Below are positions 39,554-50,900 of a stretch of 64,000 nucleotides of DNA, in pieces (within the stretch, counting starts at the first letter, position 1; the number at the start of each line of letters is the position of its first letter). Below the pieces are notes generated by a model, which had not been told where the DNA came from, ran no database searches, and saw only the letters and a list, made by a program, of their open reading frames with translations. The position numbers and the translations under genes are program-made. Source of the stretch: Bacteroidota bacterium (GTDB lineage Bacteria; Bacteroidota; Bacteroidia; Chitinophagales; Chitinophagaceae). Location of the stretch: NCBI GenBank assembly GCA_030706735.1, contig JAUZNZ010000006.1, positions 62,001 through 126,000 of the forward strand, written 5' to 3'.

Positions 39554-41884
39554 ATGCAGAAAAAACAACTCCGAAGAGAGCAGGCGCTGGAATATCACTC
39601 CAAAGGCAGGCCGGGGAAGATAGAGGTCGTGCCGACCAAGGAGGCGAAAACGCAAAGGGACCTTTCCCTGGCCTATTCGCCAGGCGTCGCTGAGCCCTGC
39701 AAGGAGATCAGCAAGAATGTCGAGGACGTCTATAAATACACGGCTAAAGGGAACCTCGTTGCGGTGATCAGTAATGGAACGGCGGTATTGGGGCTGGGAG
39801 ATATCGGTCCTGAGGCGTCCAAACCCGTCATGGAGGGGAAAGGGGTTTTGTTCAAGATCTTCGCCGATATCGACGTCTTCGATATCGAGATCAATGAAAA
39901 GGATCCAGAGAAATTCGTTCAGATCGTCAAGGCGCTGGAACCCACTTTCGGGGGCATCAACCTCGAAGACATCCGGGCCCCGGAGTGCTTTTATATTGAA
40001 AAGCAACTAAAAGAGGCATTGAAGATCCCCGTCATGCACGACGATCAGCACGGGACTGCCATTATCAGCAGCGCAGCCCTGCTGAATGCGCTGGAACTCC
40101 AAAAAAAGAAGATCGACCGGGTACACTTCGTCATTAATGGCGCAGGCGCCGCGGCAATGGCCTGTACCAAGCTCTATGTCGCCCTGGGTGCGAAACCGGA
40201 AAATTTTATTCTCTTTGACAAGGACGGGGTATTGCACGACGGCCGTGCGGACCTGGATGAGGAACAAAAGAAATTCGCCATCAAGAGGAGCGACATGACG
40301 CTGGAGAAAGCGATGAAGGATGCCGATGTATTCGTCGGATTGAGCGTGGGCGGCGTCGTGACCGGAGAGATGGTCAAAAGCATGGGCAGGAGGCCGATCG
40401 TATTCGCCATGGCCAATCCGGACCCCGAGATCACCTACGAGGCGGCCACCGCGGTACGTGACGACATCATCATGGCCACGGGCCGGAGCGATTATCCCAA
40501 CCAGGTAAACAATGTGCTGGGTTTCCCGTTCATCTTCCGCGGCGCCCTGGATGTCCGGGCAACGCAGATCAATGAAGAGATGAAGCTGGCTGCTGTCAAG
40601 GCACTTGCCGATCTTGCCAAGACCCCGGTACCCGACATCGTGAACATGGCGTACAATGAAAAAAATATTGTTTTCGGCCCTACCTATATCATTCCCAAGC
40701 CACTCGACCCACGCCTGTTGTCTACCGTCACCCCGGCCGTGGCACGGGCCGCCATGGAAAGCGGAGTAGCCCAGACCACGATCACGCACTGGGACTCGTA
40801 CGTGATCGAGCTGAACAAGCGCCTCGGTCTCGACAATCAGTTGATCCGTGTTCTGGGCAGCAAGGCCCGCAATAATCCCAAACGCCTGGTCTTCGCCGAG
40901 GCCGACAATCCGAAGATCCTGAAGGTGGCGCAGATCCTGCATGACGAAGGAGTGGCGTTTCCGATGCTGCTGGGTGACGAAAAGAAGATCCGGCACATCG
41001 CATCCGTAAATAGCATCGATCTGGAGGACATGCCCATCATCAATCCGCAAAAGGATGAGTATGATGAGCAGCGCAAACGGTTCAGCGAGCTCTTCTTTGC
41101 CAAACGGCAACGGCGGGGTTTTAATAAATATGAGTCCCAAAAGATCATGCGCGACAGGAATTACTTCGGATGCATGATGGTAGAGACCGGAGAGGCGGAC
41201 GCGATGATCTCCGGCCTGACCAAAAATTACCCGGATACGATAAGGCCCGCCCTGCAAGCCATTGGCACGGAAGAAGGCGTGCAAAAGATCGCCGGCATGT
41301 ACCTGCTGTTGACCAAGAAAGGGCCCCTGTTCCTGGCAGACACGACAGTAAATTTCAACCCGACCCCTGAAGAACTGGCCGATATCACCCTGCTGGTGGC
41401 GCGTGCCGTGCAGAATTTCAATCTTACGCCGCGCATTGCCATGCTGAGTTATTCCAACTTCGGCACCAGCGATTCCCCGGAAGCGAGGCTGGTTGCCAAG
41501 GCCACCAGCCTGGTAAAGCAAAGGAACCCCACCCTGGTCGTGGACGGCGAGATGCAAGCCAGCGTCGCTCTGAATAATGACCTGATCAAGGAAAATTATC
41601 CCTTCAGCGAATTAGTCGATCAGGAAGTGAATACCCTGATCTTCCCGAACCTGGCGGCAGGCAATGTGGCCTATAATCTTCTGAAAGAAGTTGGGGGCGC
41701 CGATGCCATCGGGCCGATCCTGCTGGGTTTGAAAAAACCGGTTCACGTGCTTCAATTAGGCAGCTCGGTTCGCAGCATATACAATATGGCGCTTATTGCG
41801 GTCGTCGACGCACAGATCAAGTGCAAGACGGTGGGGGAACCGGAGCAAAAATCACCCTGGTGGAAGAAGAGCAAGGCCCACTAA
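39554..41884 (+). CDS. maeB: NADP-dependent malic enzyme with C-terminal phosphotransacetylase-like domain
   Basis: [51 protein letters not shown]-terminal PTA-like region. Start moved from 39500. Confidence 0.94.
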   Translation: MQKKQLRREQALEYHSKGRPGKIEVVPTKEAKTQRDLSLAYSPGVAEPCKEISKNVEDVYKYTAKGNLVAVISNGTAVLGLGDIGPEASKPVMEGKGVLFKIFADIDVFDIEINEKDPEKFVQIVKALEPTFGGINLEDIRAPECFYIEKQLKEALKIPVMHDDQHGTAIISSAALLNALELQKKKIDRVHFVINGAGAAAMACTKLYVALGAKPENFILFDKDGVLHDGRADLDEEQKKFAIKRSDMTLEKAMKDADVFVGLSVGGVVTGEMVKSMGRRPIVFAMANPDPEITYEAATAVRDDIIMATGRSDYPNQVNNVLGFPFIFRGALDVRATQINEEMKLAAVKALADLAKTPVPDIVNMAYNEKNIVFGPTYIIPKPLDPRLLSTVTPAVARAAMESGVAQTTITHWDSYVIELNKRLGLDNQLIRVLGSKARNNPKRLVFAEADNPKILKVAQILHDEGVAFPMLLGDEKKIRHIASVNSIDLEDMPIINPQKDEYDEQRKRFSELFFAKRQRRGFNKYESQKIMRDRNYFGCMMVETGEADAMISGLTKNYPDTIRPALQAIGTEEGVQKIAGMYLLLTKKGPLFLADTTVNFNPTPEELADITLLVARAVQNFNLTPRIAMLSYSNFGTSDSPEARLVAKATSLVKQRNPTLVVDGEMQASVALNNDLIKENYPFSELVDQEVNTLIFPNLAAGNVAYNLLKEVGGADAIGPILLGLKKPVHVLQLGSSVRSIYNMALIAVVDAQIKCKTVGEPEQKSPWWKKSKAH

Positions 41885-41901
41885 AAATCGTATTTTCATT
41901 C

Positions 41902-42639
41902 ATGAACATTTTTACAGAATTCGGTAGGTACCTGTTGATGCTGAAGGGAATGTTCTCCAAGCCGGAGAATGCCAAAATGTATTGGAAGGAGTTCATGCAT
42001 CAATGCTCGGATATCGGGATCGGGTCCCTGGGTATCGTCGTGATCATATCTGTCTTCATGGGCGCGGTTTCGACACTGCAAACGGCTTACCAATTGGTAA
42101 GCCCTTTTATTCCCTTGTCGACCATCGCCCAGATCGTTCGCGACACGGTCATCCTGGAATTCTCTCCTACCCTGGTATGTATCGTGCTGGCAGGCGTCGT
42201 AGGCAGTAAGATCGCAAGCGAACTTGGAAATATGCGTGTGAGTGAACAGATCGACGCACTCGAGATCATGGGCATCAATACGAAGACCTATTTGATATTG
42301 CCGAAGCTGCTGGCTGCCTTTGTGGTGATCCCGATGCTCGTGGTCGTTTCCGCTGTGCTTGGGATCTGGGGCGGACGCCTGGCAGCCACGCTGACGGGGA
42401 TTGTGTCCGGGGCGGCCTTCGACAAAGGATTGCATCAGTTCTTTAAGCCATACAATGTATTTTTCGCGCTGGCCAAGGCCTATACGTTTTCCTTCATCAT
42501 TTCCAGCATCCCCGCCTACTATGGTTACTATGTGCAAGGAGGAGCGCTGGAGATCGGGAGGGCGAGCACGCGGTCTGTCGTGGTCAGTTGCGTGCTGGTC
42601 CTGTTTGCGGATTATGTGCTGGCGGCGGTGCTGTTATGA
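41902..42639 (+). CDS. MlaE/YrbE-family ABC transporter permease
   Basis: GAVSTLQTAYQLVSPFIPL; EFSPTLVCIVLAGVVGSKIASELGNMRVSEQIDALEIMGINTKTYLILPK. Start moved from 41821. Confidence 0.93.
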   Translation: MNIFTEFGRYLLMLKGMFSKPENAKMYWKEFMHQCSDIGIGSLGIVVIISVFMGAVSTLQTAYQLVSPFIPLSTIAQIVRDTVILEFSPTLVCIVLAGVVGSKIASELGNMRVSEQIDALEIMGINTKTYLILPKLLAAFVVIPMLVVVSAVLGIWGGRLAATLTGIVSGAAFDKGLHQFFKPYNVFFALAKAYTFSFIISSIPAYYGYYVQGGALEIGRASTRSVVVSCVLVLFADYVLAAVLL

Positions 42640-42685
42640 GTGATCCAAAGGAAGTTGATTGCGTTTATACATACGTCAAAACAAG

Positions 42686-42720
42686 TCTGGCTTGAAGCGT
42701 GTAGCTTGGAGCTCGCAGCT
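42686..42720. repeat. Heptanucleotide tandem repeat (TGNRGCT)n immediately upstream of the ABC ATPase start
   Basis: TCTGGCT TGAAGCG TGTAGCT TGGAGCT CGCAGCT, five imperfect consecutive 7-mers. Confidence 0.7.
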
Positions 42721-42725
42721 ATCAA

Positions 42726-43535
42726 ATGATCGAAGTAAAAAATATCAAGAAGGGATTCGGCGAAAAAATGGTGATCAATGACGTCAGCGCAGTTTTCCAA
42801 ACCGGAAAATGCAATCTGATCATCGGAACCAGCGGCAGCGGCAAGACGGTCCTCATGAAGTGCATGGTCGGCCTGTTCGAGCCCGACAGCGGCGAAATAT
42901 GCTATGACGGGCAAAATTTTTCCGAGATGAACACCGATCAGCGAAAAGAACTGCGGCAGCAGATCGGCATGTTGTTTCAGGGATCGGCCTTGTTCGACAG
43001 CATGACGGTGGAGCAGAATGTCCTGTTCCCGTTGGATATGTTCACGAAAAAAACATATGCAGAAAAATTGCGACGTGTCAATGAAGTGCTCGACCGCGTG
43101 AACCTGAAAGATACCAATAATAAATTCCCGGCGGAGATCTCCGGAGGGATGAAGAAAAGGGTGGGCATTGCCAGAGCCATCGTGTTGAACCCAAAATACC
43201 TGTTCTGCGACGAGCCCAATTCCGGTCTCGACCCGCAAACTTCATTGCTGATCGACAAACTGATCAAAGAGATCACGATTGAGTACAATATTACCACCGT
43301 CGTCAACACCCACGACATGAACAGCGTCATGGAAACGGGCGATCACATCATTTACATGTACCAGGGGCTGAAAGAATGGGAGGGCAGCAACAAAGAGATC
43401 ATTTTCAGCAAGAATGAGCGTTTGAACAATTTTATATTCGCCTCGGAATTTTTGCAGGACGCCAAGGATATGCGGATGCTGGAAATGAAGGGCAAGATCG
43501 ATAACAACCGGAATATGGACGACATGCTGAAGTGA
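42726..43535 (+). CDS. MlaF-like ABC transporter ATP-binding protein
   Basis: GTSGSGKTVLMKCMVGL (Walker A), EISGGMKKRVGIARAIVLNPKYLFCDEPNSGLDP (signature/Walker B). Confidence 0.93.
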   Translation: MIEVKNIKKGFGEKMVINDVSAVFQTGKCNLIIGTSGSGKTVLMKCMVGLFEPDSGEICYDGQNFSEMNTDQRKELRQQIGMLFQGSALFDSMTVEQNVLFPLDMFTKKTYAEKLRRVNEVLDRVNLKDTNNKFPAEISGGMKKRVGIARAIVLNPKYLFCDEPNSGLDPQTSLLIDKLIKEITIEYNITTVVNTHDMNSVMETGDHIIYMYQGLKEWEGSNKEIIFSKNERLNNFIFASEFLQDAKDMRMLEMKGKIDNNRNMDDMLK

Positions 43536-43561
43536 GAGGCGGGAAGAACCGGGATTTTCCC

Positions 43562-43569
43562 TATTTTTG
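43562..43569 (+). promoter_or_regulatory. -7 box TATTTTTG upstream of sucD
   Basis: Exact TAnnTTTG, about 20 nt before the ATG. Confidence 0.4.
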
Positions 43570-43589
43570 CGCGATCTCAACCAATCCCC

Positions 43590-44462
43590 ATGGCAATTTT
43601 AGTCAATAAGAACTCGAGGATCATCGTACAGGGCTTTACCGGAACAGAAGGAACCTTTCATGCTACTCAAATGATCGAATACGGCAGTACCGTTACCGGC
43701 GGTGTGACCCCGGGCAAAGGCGGCAGCAGCCATCTCGACAGACCAGTTTTCAATACTGTTGCCGATGCCGTGAAGAATACGGACGCCAATGTATCCATCA
43801 TTTTCGTTCCTCCCGCCTTCGCTGCCGACGCCATAATGGAAGCCACGGAAGCGGGCATCGAGCTGGTGGTTTGTATCACTGAAGGGATCCCGGTACAGGA
43901 CATGGTGAAGGCCAAGAGCTATTTGCAGGGGAAGAAGACGCGGCTGATCGGACCCAATTGCCCGGGAGTGATCACGGCTGGGGAATGCAAGGTAGGTATC
44001 ATGCCGGGGTTCGTATTCAAGCCGGGCCGGATCGGCATCGTATCCAAGTCGGGTACACTGACCTATGAAGCAGCCGACCAGGTCGCCAAGGCCGGTTTGG
44101 GTATTTCTACTGCCGTGGGGATCGGCGGTGATCCCATCATCGGAACGCCTACCAAGGAGGCCGTAGAGCTGCTTATGAATGATCCCGGCACCGACGGCAT
44201 CGTGATGATCGGTGAGATAGGCGGGAATATGGAGGCCGAGGCGGCGCGCTGGGTGAAGGACAATTCGCGTAAACCGGTGGTCGGCTTCATTGCCGGTCAG
44301 ACGGCGCCCCCCGGGCGGCGCATGGGGCATGCCGGCGCCATTGTCGGAGGTGCGGACGATACGGCGGCTGCAAAAATGAAGATCATGGCCGAGTGTGGCA
44401 TCCACGTCGTGCAAAGTCCGGCGGATATCGGTGCGACGATGGCCAGGGTAATGAAGAAATAA
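43590..44462 (+). CDS. sucD: Succinyl-CoA ligase subunit alpha
   Basis: [50 protein letters not shown]; active-site region [15 protein letters not shown]. Confidence 0.96.
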   Translation: MAILVNKNSRIIVQGFTGTEGTFHATQMIEYGSTVTGGVTPGKGGSSHLDRPVFNTVADAVKNTDANVSIIFVPPAFAADAIMEATEAGIELVVCITEGIPVQDMVKAKSYLQGKKTRLIGPNCPGVITAGECKVGIMPGFVFKPGRIGIVSKSGTLTYEAADQVAKAGLGISTAVGIGGDPIIGTPTKEAVELLMNDPGTDGIVMIGEIGGNMEAEAARWVKDNSRKPVVGFIAGQTAPPGRRMGHAGAIVGGADDTAAAKMKIMAECGIHVVQSPADIGATMARVMKK

Positions 44463-44478
44463 GGATATTGATGATATG

Positions 44479-44509
44479 AAAGAGGCCGCCCCGATGGGGC
44501 GGCCTCTTT
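44479..44509. terminator. Bidirectional rho-independent terminator
   Basis: AAAGAGGCCGCCCC-gat-GGGGCGGCCTCTTT perfect stem with A/T flanks between convergent genes. Confidence 0.9.
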
Positions 44510-44528
44510 ATTTTATGCCGGTCAAAGG

Positions 44529-44816
44529 CTATCTGCAGGAGCGATCGAACCGGAGGTCCCGGCGATCACTGCGCAGGTCCCGACGGTCGTGCCTGAAATC
44601 CCTCACGTCGTGCCGCATGTCCCTGCGATCATATGCGAAGTCGTGACGGTCATTACGGAGGTCATGACGATCGTTGCGGATATCATGGCGGTCGTTACGG
44701 ATGTCCACCTTATCCTGGCGAATATCCCGGCGATCTTTGGGCTGGCCCTGGGCCTGGCTGGCAACGGACAGCAACAGTCCGGCGGCGATCAGTATGGAAG
44801 TAAACTTGGTGTTCAT
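44529..44816 (-). CDS. Secreted D/R-rich heptad-repeat protein (95 aa)
   Basis: Signal peptide MNTKFTSILIAAGLLLSVASQAQG followed by nine heptads DR[RH]D[ILMF]R[NHSQ]. Confidence 0.75.
   Translation of the reverse strand: MNTKFTSILIAAGLLLSVASQAQGQPKDRRDIRQDKVDIRNDRHDIRNDRHDLRNDRHDFAYDRRDMRHDVRDFRHDRRDLRSDRRDLRFDRSCR
44547..44735 (-). repeat. 9 x 21-bp degenerate tandem repeat encoding the D/R heptads
   Basis: 189 nt = nine exact 21-nt units at codon level (DRRDIRQ DKVDIRN DRHDIRN DRHDLRN DRHDFAY DRRDMRH DVRDFRH DRRDLRS DRRDLRF). Confidence 0.85.
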
Positions 44817-44976
44817 AACGGTTCTTTTTTAAATTGTTAGTAAATAGTAAGTTCCTATATAGGATTGCGCGGGCAACGGGTCGTTTAAGGACGGATAGTT
44901 AGATGTATGTTAAAAGGAACCAGCCATTTATGCAATCGGTTTTATGAATGTATCTTTTCGAATAAAGCCTACTCCC

Positions 44977-47900
44977 ATGCTGATCAAGAACTTGCCGGCC
45001 ATCCTGTGTCTGTGCCTGATCCCTGCTTTGCTCCATGCACAACGGGGCCGCACGGATTATGACGCAAAATGGAAGATCGTGGATTCGCTGGCCGGCAAGA
45101 AAGGGCTGACGAGGTCCGCGCTGGCCAGGGTGAACAAACTGTACGCCATCGCAAAAGAAGAAAAGAACGAAGGTCAGTCCCTTAAGGCTCTGATCTACCG
45201 CATGGGTCTCCGGGATCAGCTTGGAGAAGATTCCATCCAGAGAGACGTCCGGGAATTGGGGACGGAAATAGCGAACACGGATGAGCCAGCCAGGTCAATA
45301 TTGAAGAGTATGTTGGCAGATGTCTACCTCAATTATTTAAGACAGCATAGCTGGCAACTGCGTGAGCGGACCCGTACAGTTAACTTTAGGAAAGCGGATA
45401 TCGAATCCTGGGGAACTGACGACTTTCAGAGAGAGATCGACCATTGCTTGCTCGGCTCCCTGAAAGAAGACAAACTGCTCTTTCAGACGAGCGTGAAGCC
45501 TCTTGATCCAATCATCATTAAAGGTAATGCCCACAATCTTCGTCCCACTCTCTATGATCTGTTGGCGACGCGAGCCTTGAATTACTTTACGAATGCGGAA
45601 CAGTACGGCAGCCGGCCGGAATTTGCCTTTGAAATGGACGACCCCATGGTATACGCCGTTGCCGAAGCGTTTACCGGCCACCCCTTCCAAACACGGGATC
45701 CACAATCGCCCCATTATCAGGCCCTGCGTTTATACCAGGCACTTACGCGTATTCACCTGGGAGATTCTCATCCGGATGCCCTGGTGGATCTGGAGATTGA
45801 ACGCCTGAAGTTCGTCCATGCCTATTCAGTCATGCCTGACAAGGACAGCCTGTATATGCGTGCGTTGGGCGAAATAACGTCCAGGTACGGCGACCTGTCT
45901 GCGGCGGCCGAAGCCTGGTACCTTCAGGCGCAGCAATACGCGAACCTGGCAGAGCAGTATAACCCGCTCGGTGATACGACGAATCGATATGCCTATCTGA
46001 AGGTGGTCGGAATTTGCGAAAAGGTGACCGCTGAAAAAGATAGCAGCGAAGGAAAGTCTGGATGCCGGCGATTGCTGGTCAGCGCACTTGCCAAAGAATT
46101 AAAATTGGAGACCGAAAAAGTCAACAGCCCGGGATTGCCGTTTCGGGCACTACTCACCTGGCGTAATATCTCCCGGTTACATTTCCGGCTAATCTCATTG
46201 GATCACAACCTTAGGGTGGAATGGGAAGACAAATTGTCCCATGATGAAAATGCTGCATGGAAACAAATCCTGGGTCAACCGTCTATGAGGGCTTATTCGC
46301 AAAATCTGCCCGAAACGGGTGACCACCAGGAGCACCGCATGGAGATCCGGATCGATGCCTTGCCCGTCGGAGAGTACGCTTTGATTGCCAGTGTGGACGA
46401 GAATTTTGGTCTCAATAAGAATCTTCTGGCCGCTCAGTTGTTATATGTTTCTTCTATTGCGTACGTCAACTATGGGCTGAATTATTTCGTCCTGGACCGT
46501 GAAACCGGGCAACCCGTGGCCGGAGCGAAAATCAAGGATTGGTTCAGGCATTCCGGCAAGGACAGTAAGGATAAAATGGATACACCAGCCACCTATCGAA
46601 CTGACGAACATGGTTATTTCCGTTTGAAGCGAAAGATCAACAACCGTGACGGGCGTATGCATATGCTGGAGATCAGTACGCAGAACGACCATCTTTTTCT
46701 GAATGAAGCGTCTGGAAATTATAGATATGACGGAGATAAGCCCGACGATCAGGAACCCGCCGATGATGCTAAATTTGAAAGAGAACAGCGTCGGGCATTT
46801 CTTTTCACGGATCGAAGCATTTACCGGCCAGGACAAACGCTCTACTTTAAAGGCATCGTCACGACCCGCCATCCCGCCGACATGAGACCGGAAGCGTTGC
46901 CTGGTTCCAGGTCAAGAGTTGTATTGTACAACGCCAATTCGGAACCGATCGACTCGGCAGAAGTGACCAGCAATGAATTTGGGTCCTATCAAGGAAAATT
47001 CCTGCTGCCTGACCGCGGCGTAACGGGCGTATTCTCCATCAGGAACGACTCCGGCAAGGCCTACCTTGGATTTTCGGTTGAGGAATACAAACGGCCAACA
47101 TTCTATGTAGAGTATCAACATCTGCAGGGCAGTCCCCGCCTGGGCGATTCCATTCGTATTTCCGGAGCGGCCAGGGCTTATTCCGGAAGCATGATCGGAG
47201 GCGCGCTGGTCAGGTTCAACGTGACACGGCAGGCGAGGTTCCCGTACGCCGCCCGGTCATGGCGCGGGGAATATCCTTCCAGCCGTGCGCAACAGATTAC
47301 GCATGGCGAGGTCCGGACTGGCCAGGACGGCACGTTTAGCATCCCATTCATCGCTCTACCGGACCGTTCCATAGTCAAAGAACAGCATCCCGTTTTCGAG
47401 TTTTTGCTGTCGGCCGATGTGACGGATATAAGTGGCGAGACCAGAAGCCAGACAACGACCGTTGCCATAGGGTATCAGGCTCTGGAGCTGTCGATCCAAC
47501 TTCCGCAAGGCGGTCACTTGCCGGCTGACAGCATGCAACGCATTTCGGTCAGCAGCACCAATCTTTCGGGAGAAGCTGAATCGTCCATCGTCCATACGCG
47601 CATCTTCGGACTGAGATCACCGGATAGGCTGATCAGGGACCGGTATTGGCAGGAACCCGATCAATTTAGTATGAGCAGGCAGGAATGGCTTACTTTTTTC
47701 CCCCGTGACGAATACGATCATGAAAAGAAGAAAGAAAGTTGGGGACGAGCCAGGATGGTCTTCGAGAGCTCCGATTCCAGCGAAAAGGAACAGAATTTCC
47801 ATCTTAAGCGGGGCTGGTATGTTATTGAAGCCACCGCAAATGATCGATATGGGCAGGAAGTCAAAGATGTCGCCTATATCGATCTGTACGACCAGATGAC

Positions 47901-50900
47901 CGGTGAGCCCGCATCGCCCGCTTATATATGGGACATGCCGGCTGCGGAGACTAAGGATCCAGGCAAAGAAATCCGCGTACCGGCCGGCTCTTCGGCCACC
48001 AATCTGTTCGTGATACGGAAAGCGGATAAACCCGCCGAAGACAGCTTCCGGTTCATCGCGCTGGACCAAGGGTCGAAGACCATGTTGATCCCCCATTTTA
48101 AGAGTACGGAATGCTGGATGACCCTATCCGATATCTTTGTTAAGGACAATCGGGTGCATATCAAAACAAATCCCATCTGGATCGCTCCGAATAAGAAGGA
48201 ACTCGACGTCCACGTGACGAGTTTCAGGGATAAGACCCTCCCCGGGAGCGATGAAACCTGGGCGCTCCAGGTAACCGGGGAAAAGAAAGAAAGGGTCAAT
48301 GCCGAAATATTGACCAGCATGTATGATAGTTCATTGGACCAATTCAGCGTGCAACGTTGGGCGATGCCGGAATTCTGTCCATATTATGGAGTTCGGTCGG
48401 AATGGGAACAGTCCAATTTTGCCGAGGTCAATGCCACAGAATGGGCGCCTGACGAAGATGAACAACCCTACTTTTCGAAAGAATATGATGAATTGCTCAG
48501 GCCATCGCTGATCGTGGAGGAAAGACTCGCCCCGAGACGGGTCATCAGGGGCGGATCGTGGAGGGGCACCAACTTTTACGTCAGCGAAAATAATGCTGGT
48601 CCCAAAATGAGCCTGGCCGCAAAATTCAGCTCCGATGCGGACAGCACGAAAGTCTTGAGTGGTGATTTGTTTGTTCATGCCGTTCCGGAAAAGCGCCTGA
48701 AAATTCCGGCGGACGGACAGGCGAGGCTGGAGGACCTCGCTAAGCCGCCGGCACGGGTGCAGGTGAGAAAGAACCTCCAGGAGACCGCTTTTTTCCTGCC
48801 GGACCTGCATACCGACAGCGCGGGCAATGTGTCCTTCCGCTTCACGATGCCGGAAGGGCTGACCACCTGGAAGTGGATGACCCTGGCGCATACGAAAGAC
48901 CTGGCATTCGGCTATGCAGAAAGGTCGGTGATCACGCAGAAGTCGCTGATGGTGCAGCCGAATGCACCGCGATTCCTGCGCGAAGGCGATCGGATGGAAC
49001 TCATGACTAAGATCGTGAACCTCACCGATTCCGAAATGACGGGGCAGGCCGAATTGCGTCTGACCGATCCGACGACCGGTCAATCCGCCGATGGCTGGTT
49101 CACCAACCGGCAGGCCAACCAGTTCTTTACCGTCGGGGCGCGGCAAAGTATCACGGTGAGCTGGCCCATTGAGATCCCGTTCCAATATAACCGGCCGCTG
49201 ACTTACCGGATCACTGCCAGCGCCGGCAATTACGGCGATGGGGAAGAGGCGGTCCTTCCGGTTGTAAGCAACCGCATGTTGGTGACGGAAAGCCTGCCTC
49301 TGAATATGATATCCGCACCTGGCGGAGCGGGGCAGGATCGGCATTTCGTATTCGACAAGCTGCTGCAAAGCGGCGGCAGCGAAACGCTCAGCCAGCACGC
49401 CCTGACCGTCGAATTTACTTCCAATCCGGCCTGGTATGCCGTGCAAGCACTCCCTTTCCTGATGGAATATCCGTATGAATGCGCCGAACAAACATTCAAC
49501 CGGTTCTATGCGAATGCCCTGGCCTCTCATATCGTCAACGGTTCGCCGAAGATCAGAGCAGTCTTTGAAAAATGGAAGACGGCGGACACGGCGACCCTGC
49601 TGAGCAACCTGGAGAAGAACCAGGAATTGAAATCCGTTCTGCTGGAAGAAACGCCCTGGGTATTCGAAGCCAGAAGCGAGTCACAGCAAAAAAAGAATAT
49701 CGCCCTGCTATTCGACATGATACGAATGCAACGCGAACTGGGAGCCGCACTGGACAAGCTAAAAGACTTACAATCTTCCGATGGCGGCTTTCCCTGGTTC
49801 AAGGACGGCCCGGTTGACCGCTATATCACACAATATGTCGTGACGGGCATCGGCCGCTTGATAAAATTAAATGCCCTTCCGGAGGACCTGGCGAAAAAGG
49901 CAACCCAAATTGCGGAAGCCGGATTACATTATGCAGATGAAAGGATCAAGCAAGACTATGCGGAACTCAAACAGCAGCTTAAGCGGGGACCGGTATCTGC
50001 ATATCCCGTGAGCGAGGTGATACAATACCTCTATATGCGGAGCTTTTTTCCGGACTTCGGTATCCGCGGCGACATTTTCCCCGCGGTCAATGAATACCGC
50101 AAACGGGTAGGACGGTCCTGGCTGAAGGTGAATCGACAGTTGCAAGGGATGGTCGCCCTGGCCCTTTATCGGACCGGGGATGTCCGCACGGCGAAAGAGA
50201 TCGTGGCCTCATTAAAAGAGAATGCCATCTCTGACAACGAACAAGGCATGTACTGGAAGCAAACGGGGAATGCTTTTTATTGGGATGACGCCCCAATCGA
50301 GACCCAGTCCCTGTTGATCGAAGTCTTCCGCGAGATCAGTCCCGACGGCACGATCGACTCAAAGCTCAAGACCTGGTTATTGCGACAAAAGCAGACGCAG
50401 AGCTGGGCCACTACAAAAGCCACCGCTGATGCCTGCTATGCACTGTTGACCGGAGGCGGCGACTGGCTGAATGCCGAACCAGAGGTAACGATACGACTTG
50501 GCGAGAAAACCATCTCTTCATCGGGAGGCGAAGAAGCCGGCAAGGCAAATGGCGTGGAAGTGGGGACGGGCTATTTCAAGAAAGTTTTCGATGGGCCCTT
50601 CGTCCATCCTTCCATGGGCAATATCACCTTGTCCATGACAGGCGGTCCCGCCGGCGCCAGGCCTGCCTGGGGCGCCGTATACTGGCAATATTTCGAGAAC
50701 CTGGATAAGATCGTTCCGCCTGACGGCCAGGTTGCGCCTCTTCGTTTAAGCAAGAAGCTCTTTATAGAAAAGAATTCCGACAAAGGGCAGGTGCTGGAAC
50801 CTGTCGAAGCCAATGGAACGCTAAAACCGGGCGATAAAGTGGTGGTCCGGATCGAGTTGCGGTCGGACAGGGACCTGGAATACGTACATATGAAAGATAT

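Noticed and set aside
40007-41557. 516-aa minus-strand ORF antisense to the malic enzyme gene
   Set aside because: Complement of a strongly supported maeB gene; long antisense frames are expected in GC-rich codon usage and the translation has no recognisable domain.
48331-49530. 399-aa minus-strand ORF inside the second alpha-2-macroglobulin gene
   Set aside because: Antisense shadow ORF; His/Arg-rich composition and no family resemblance.
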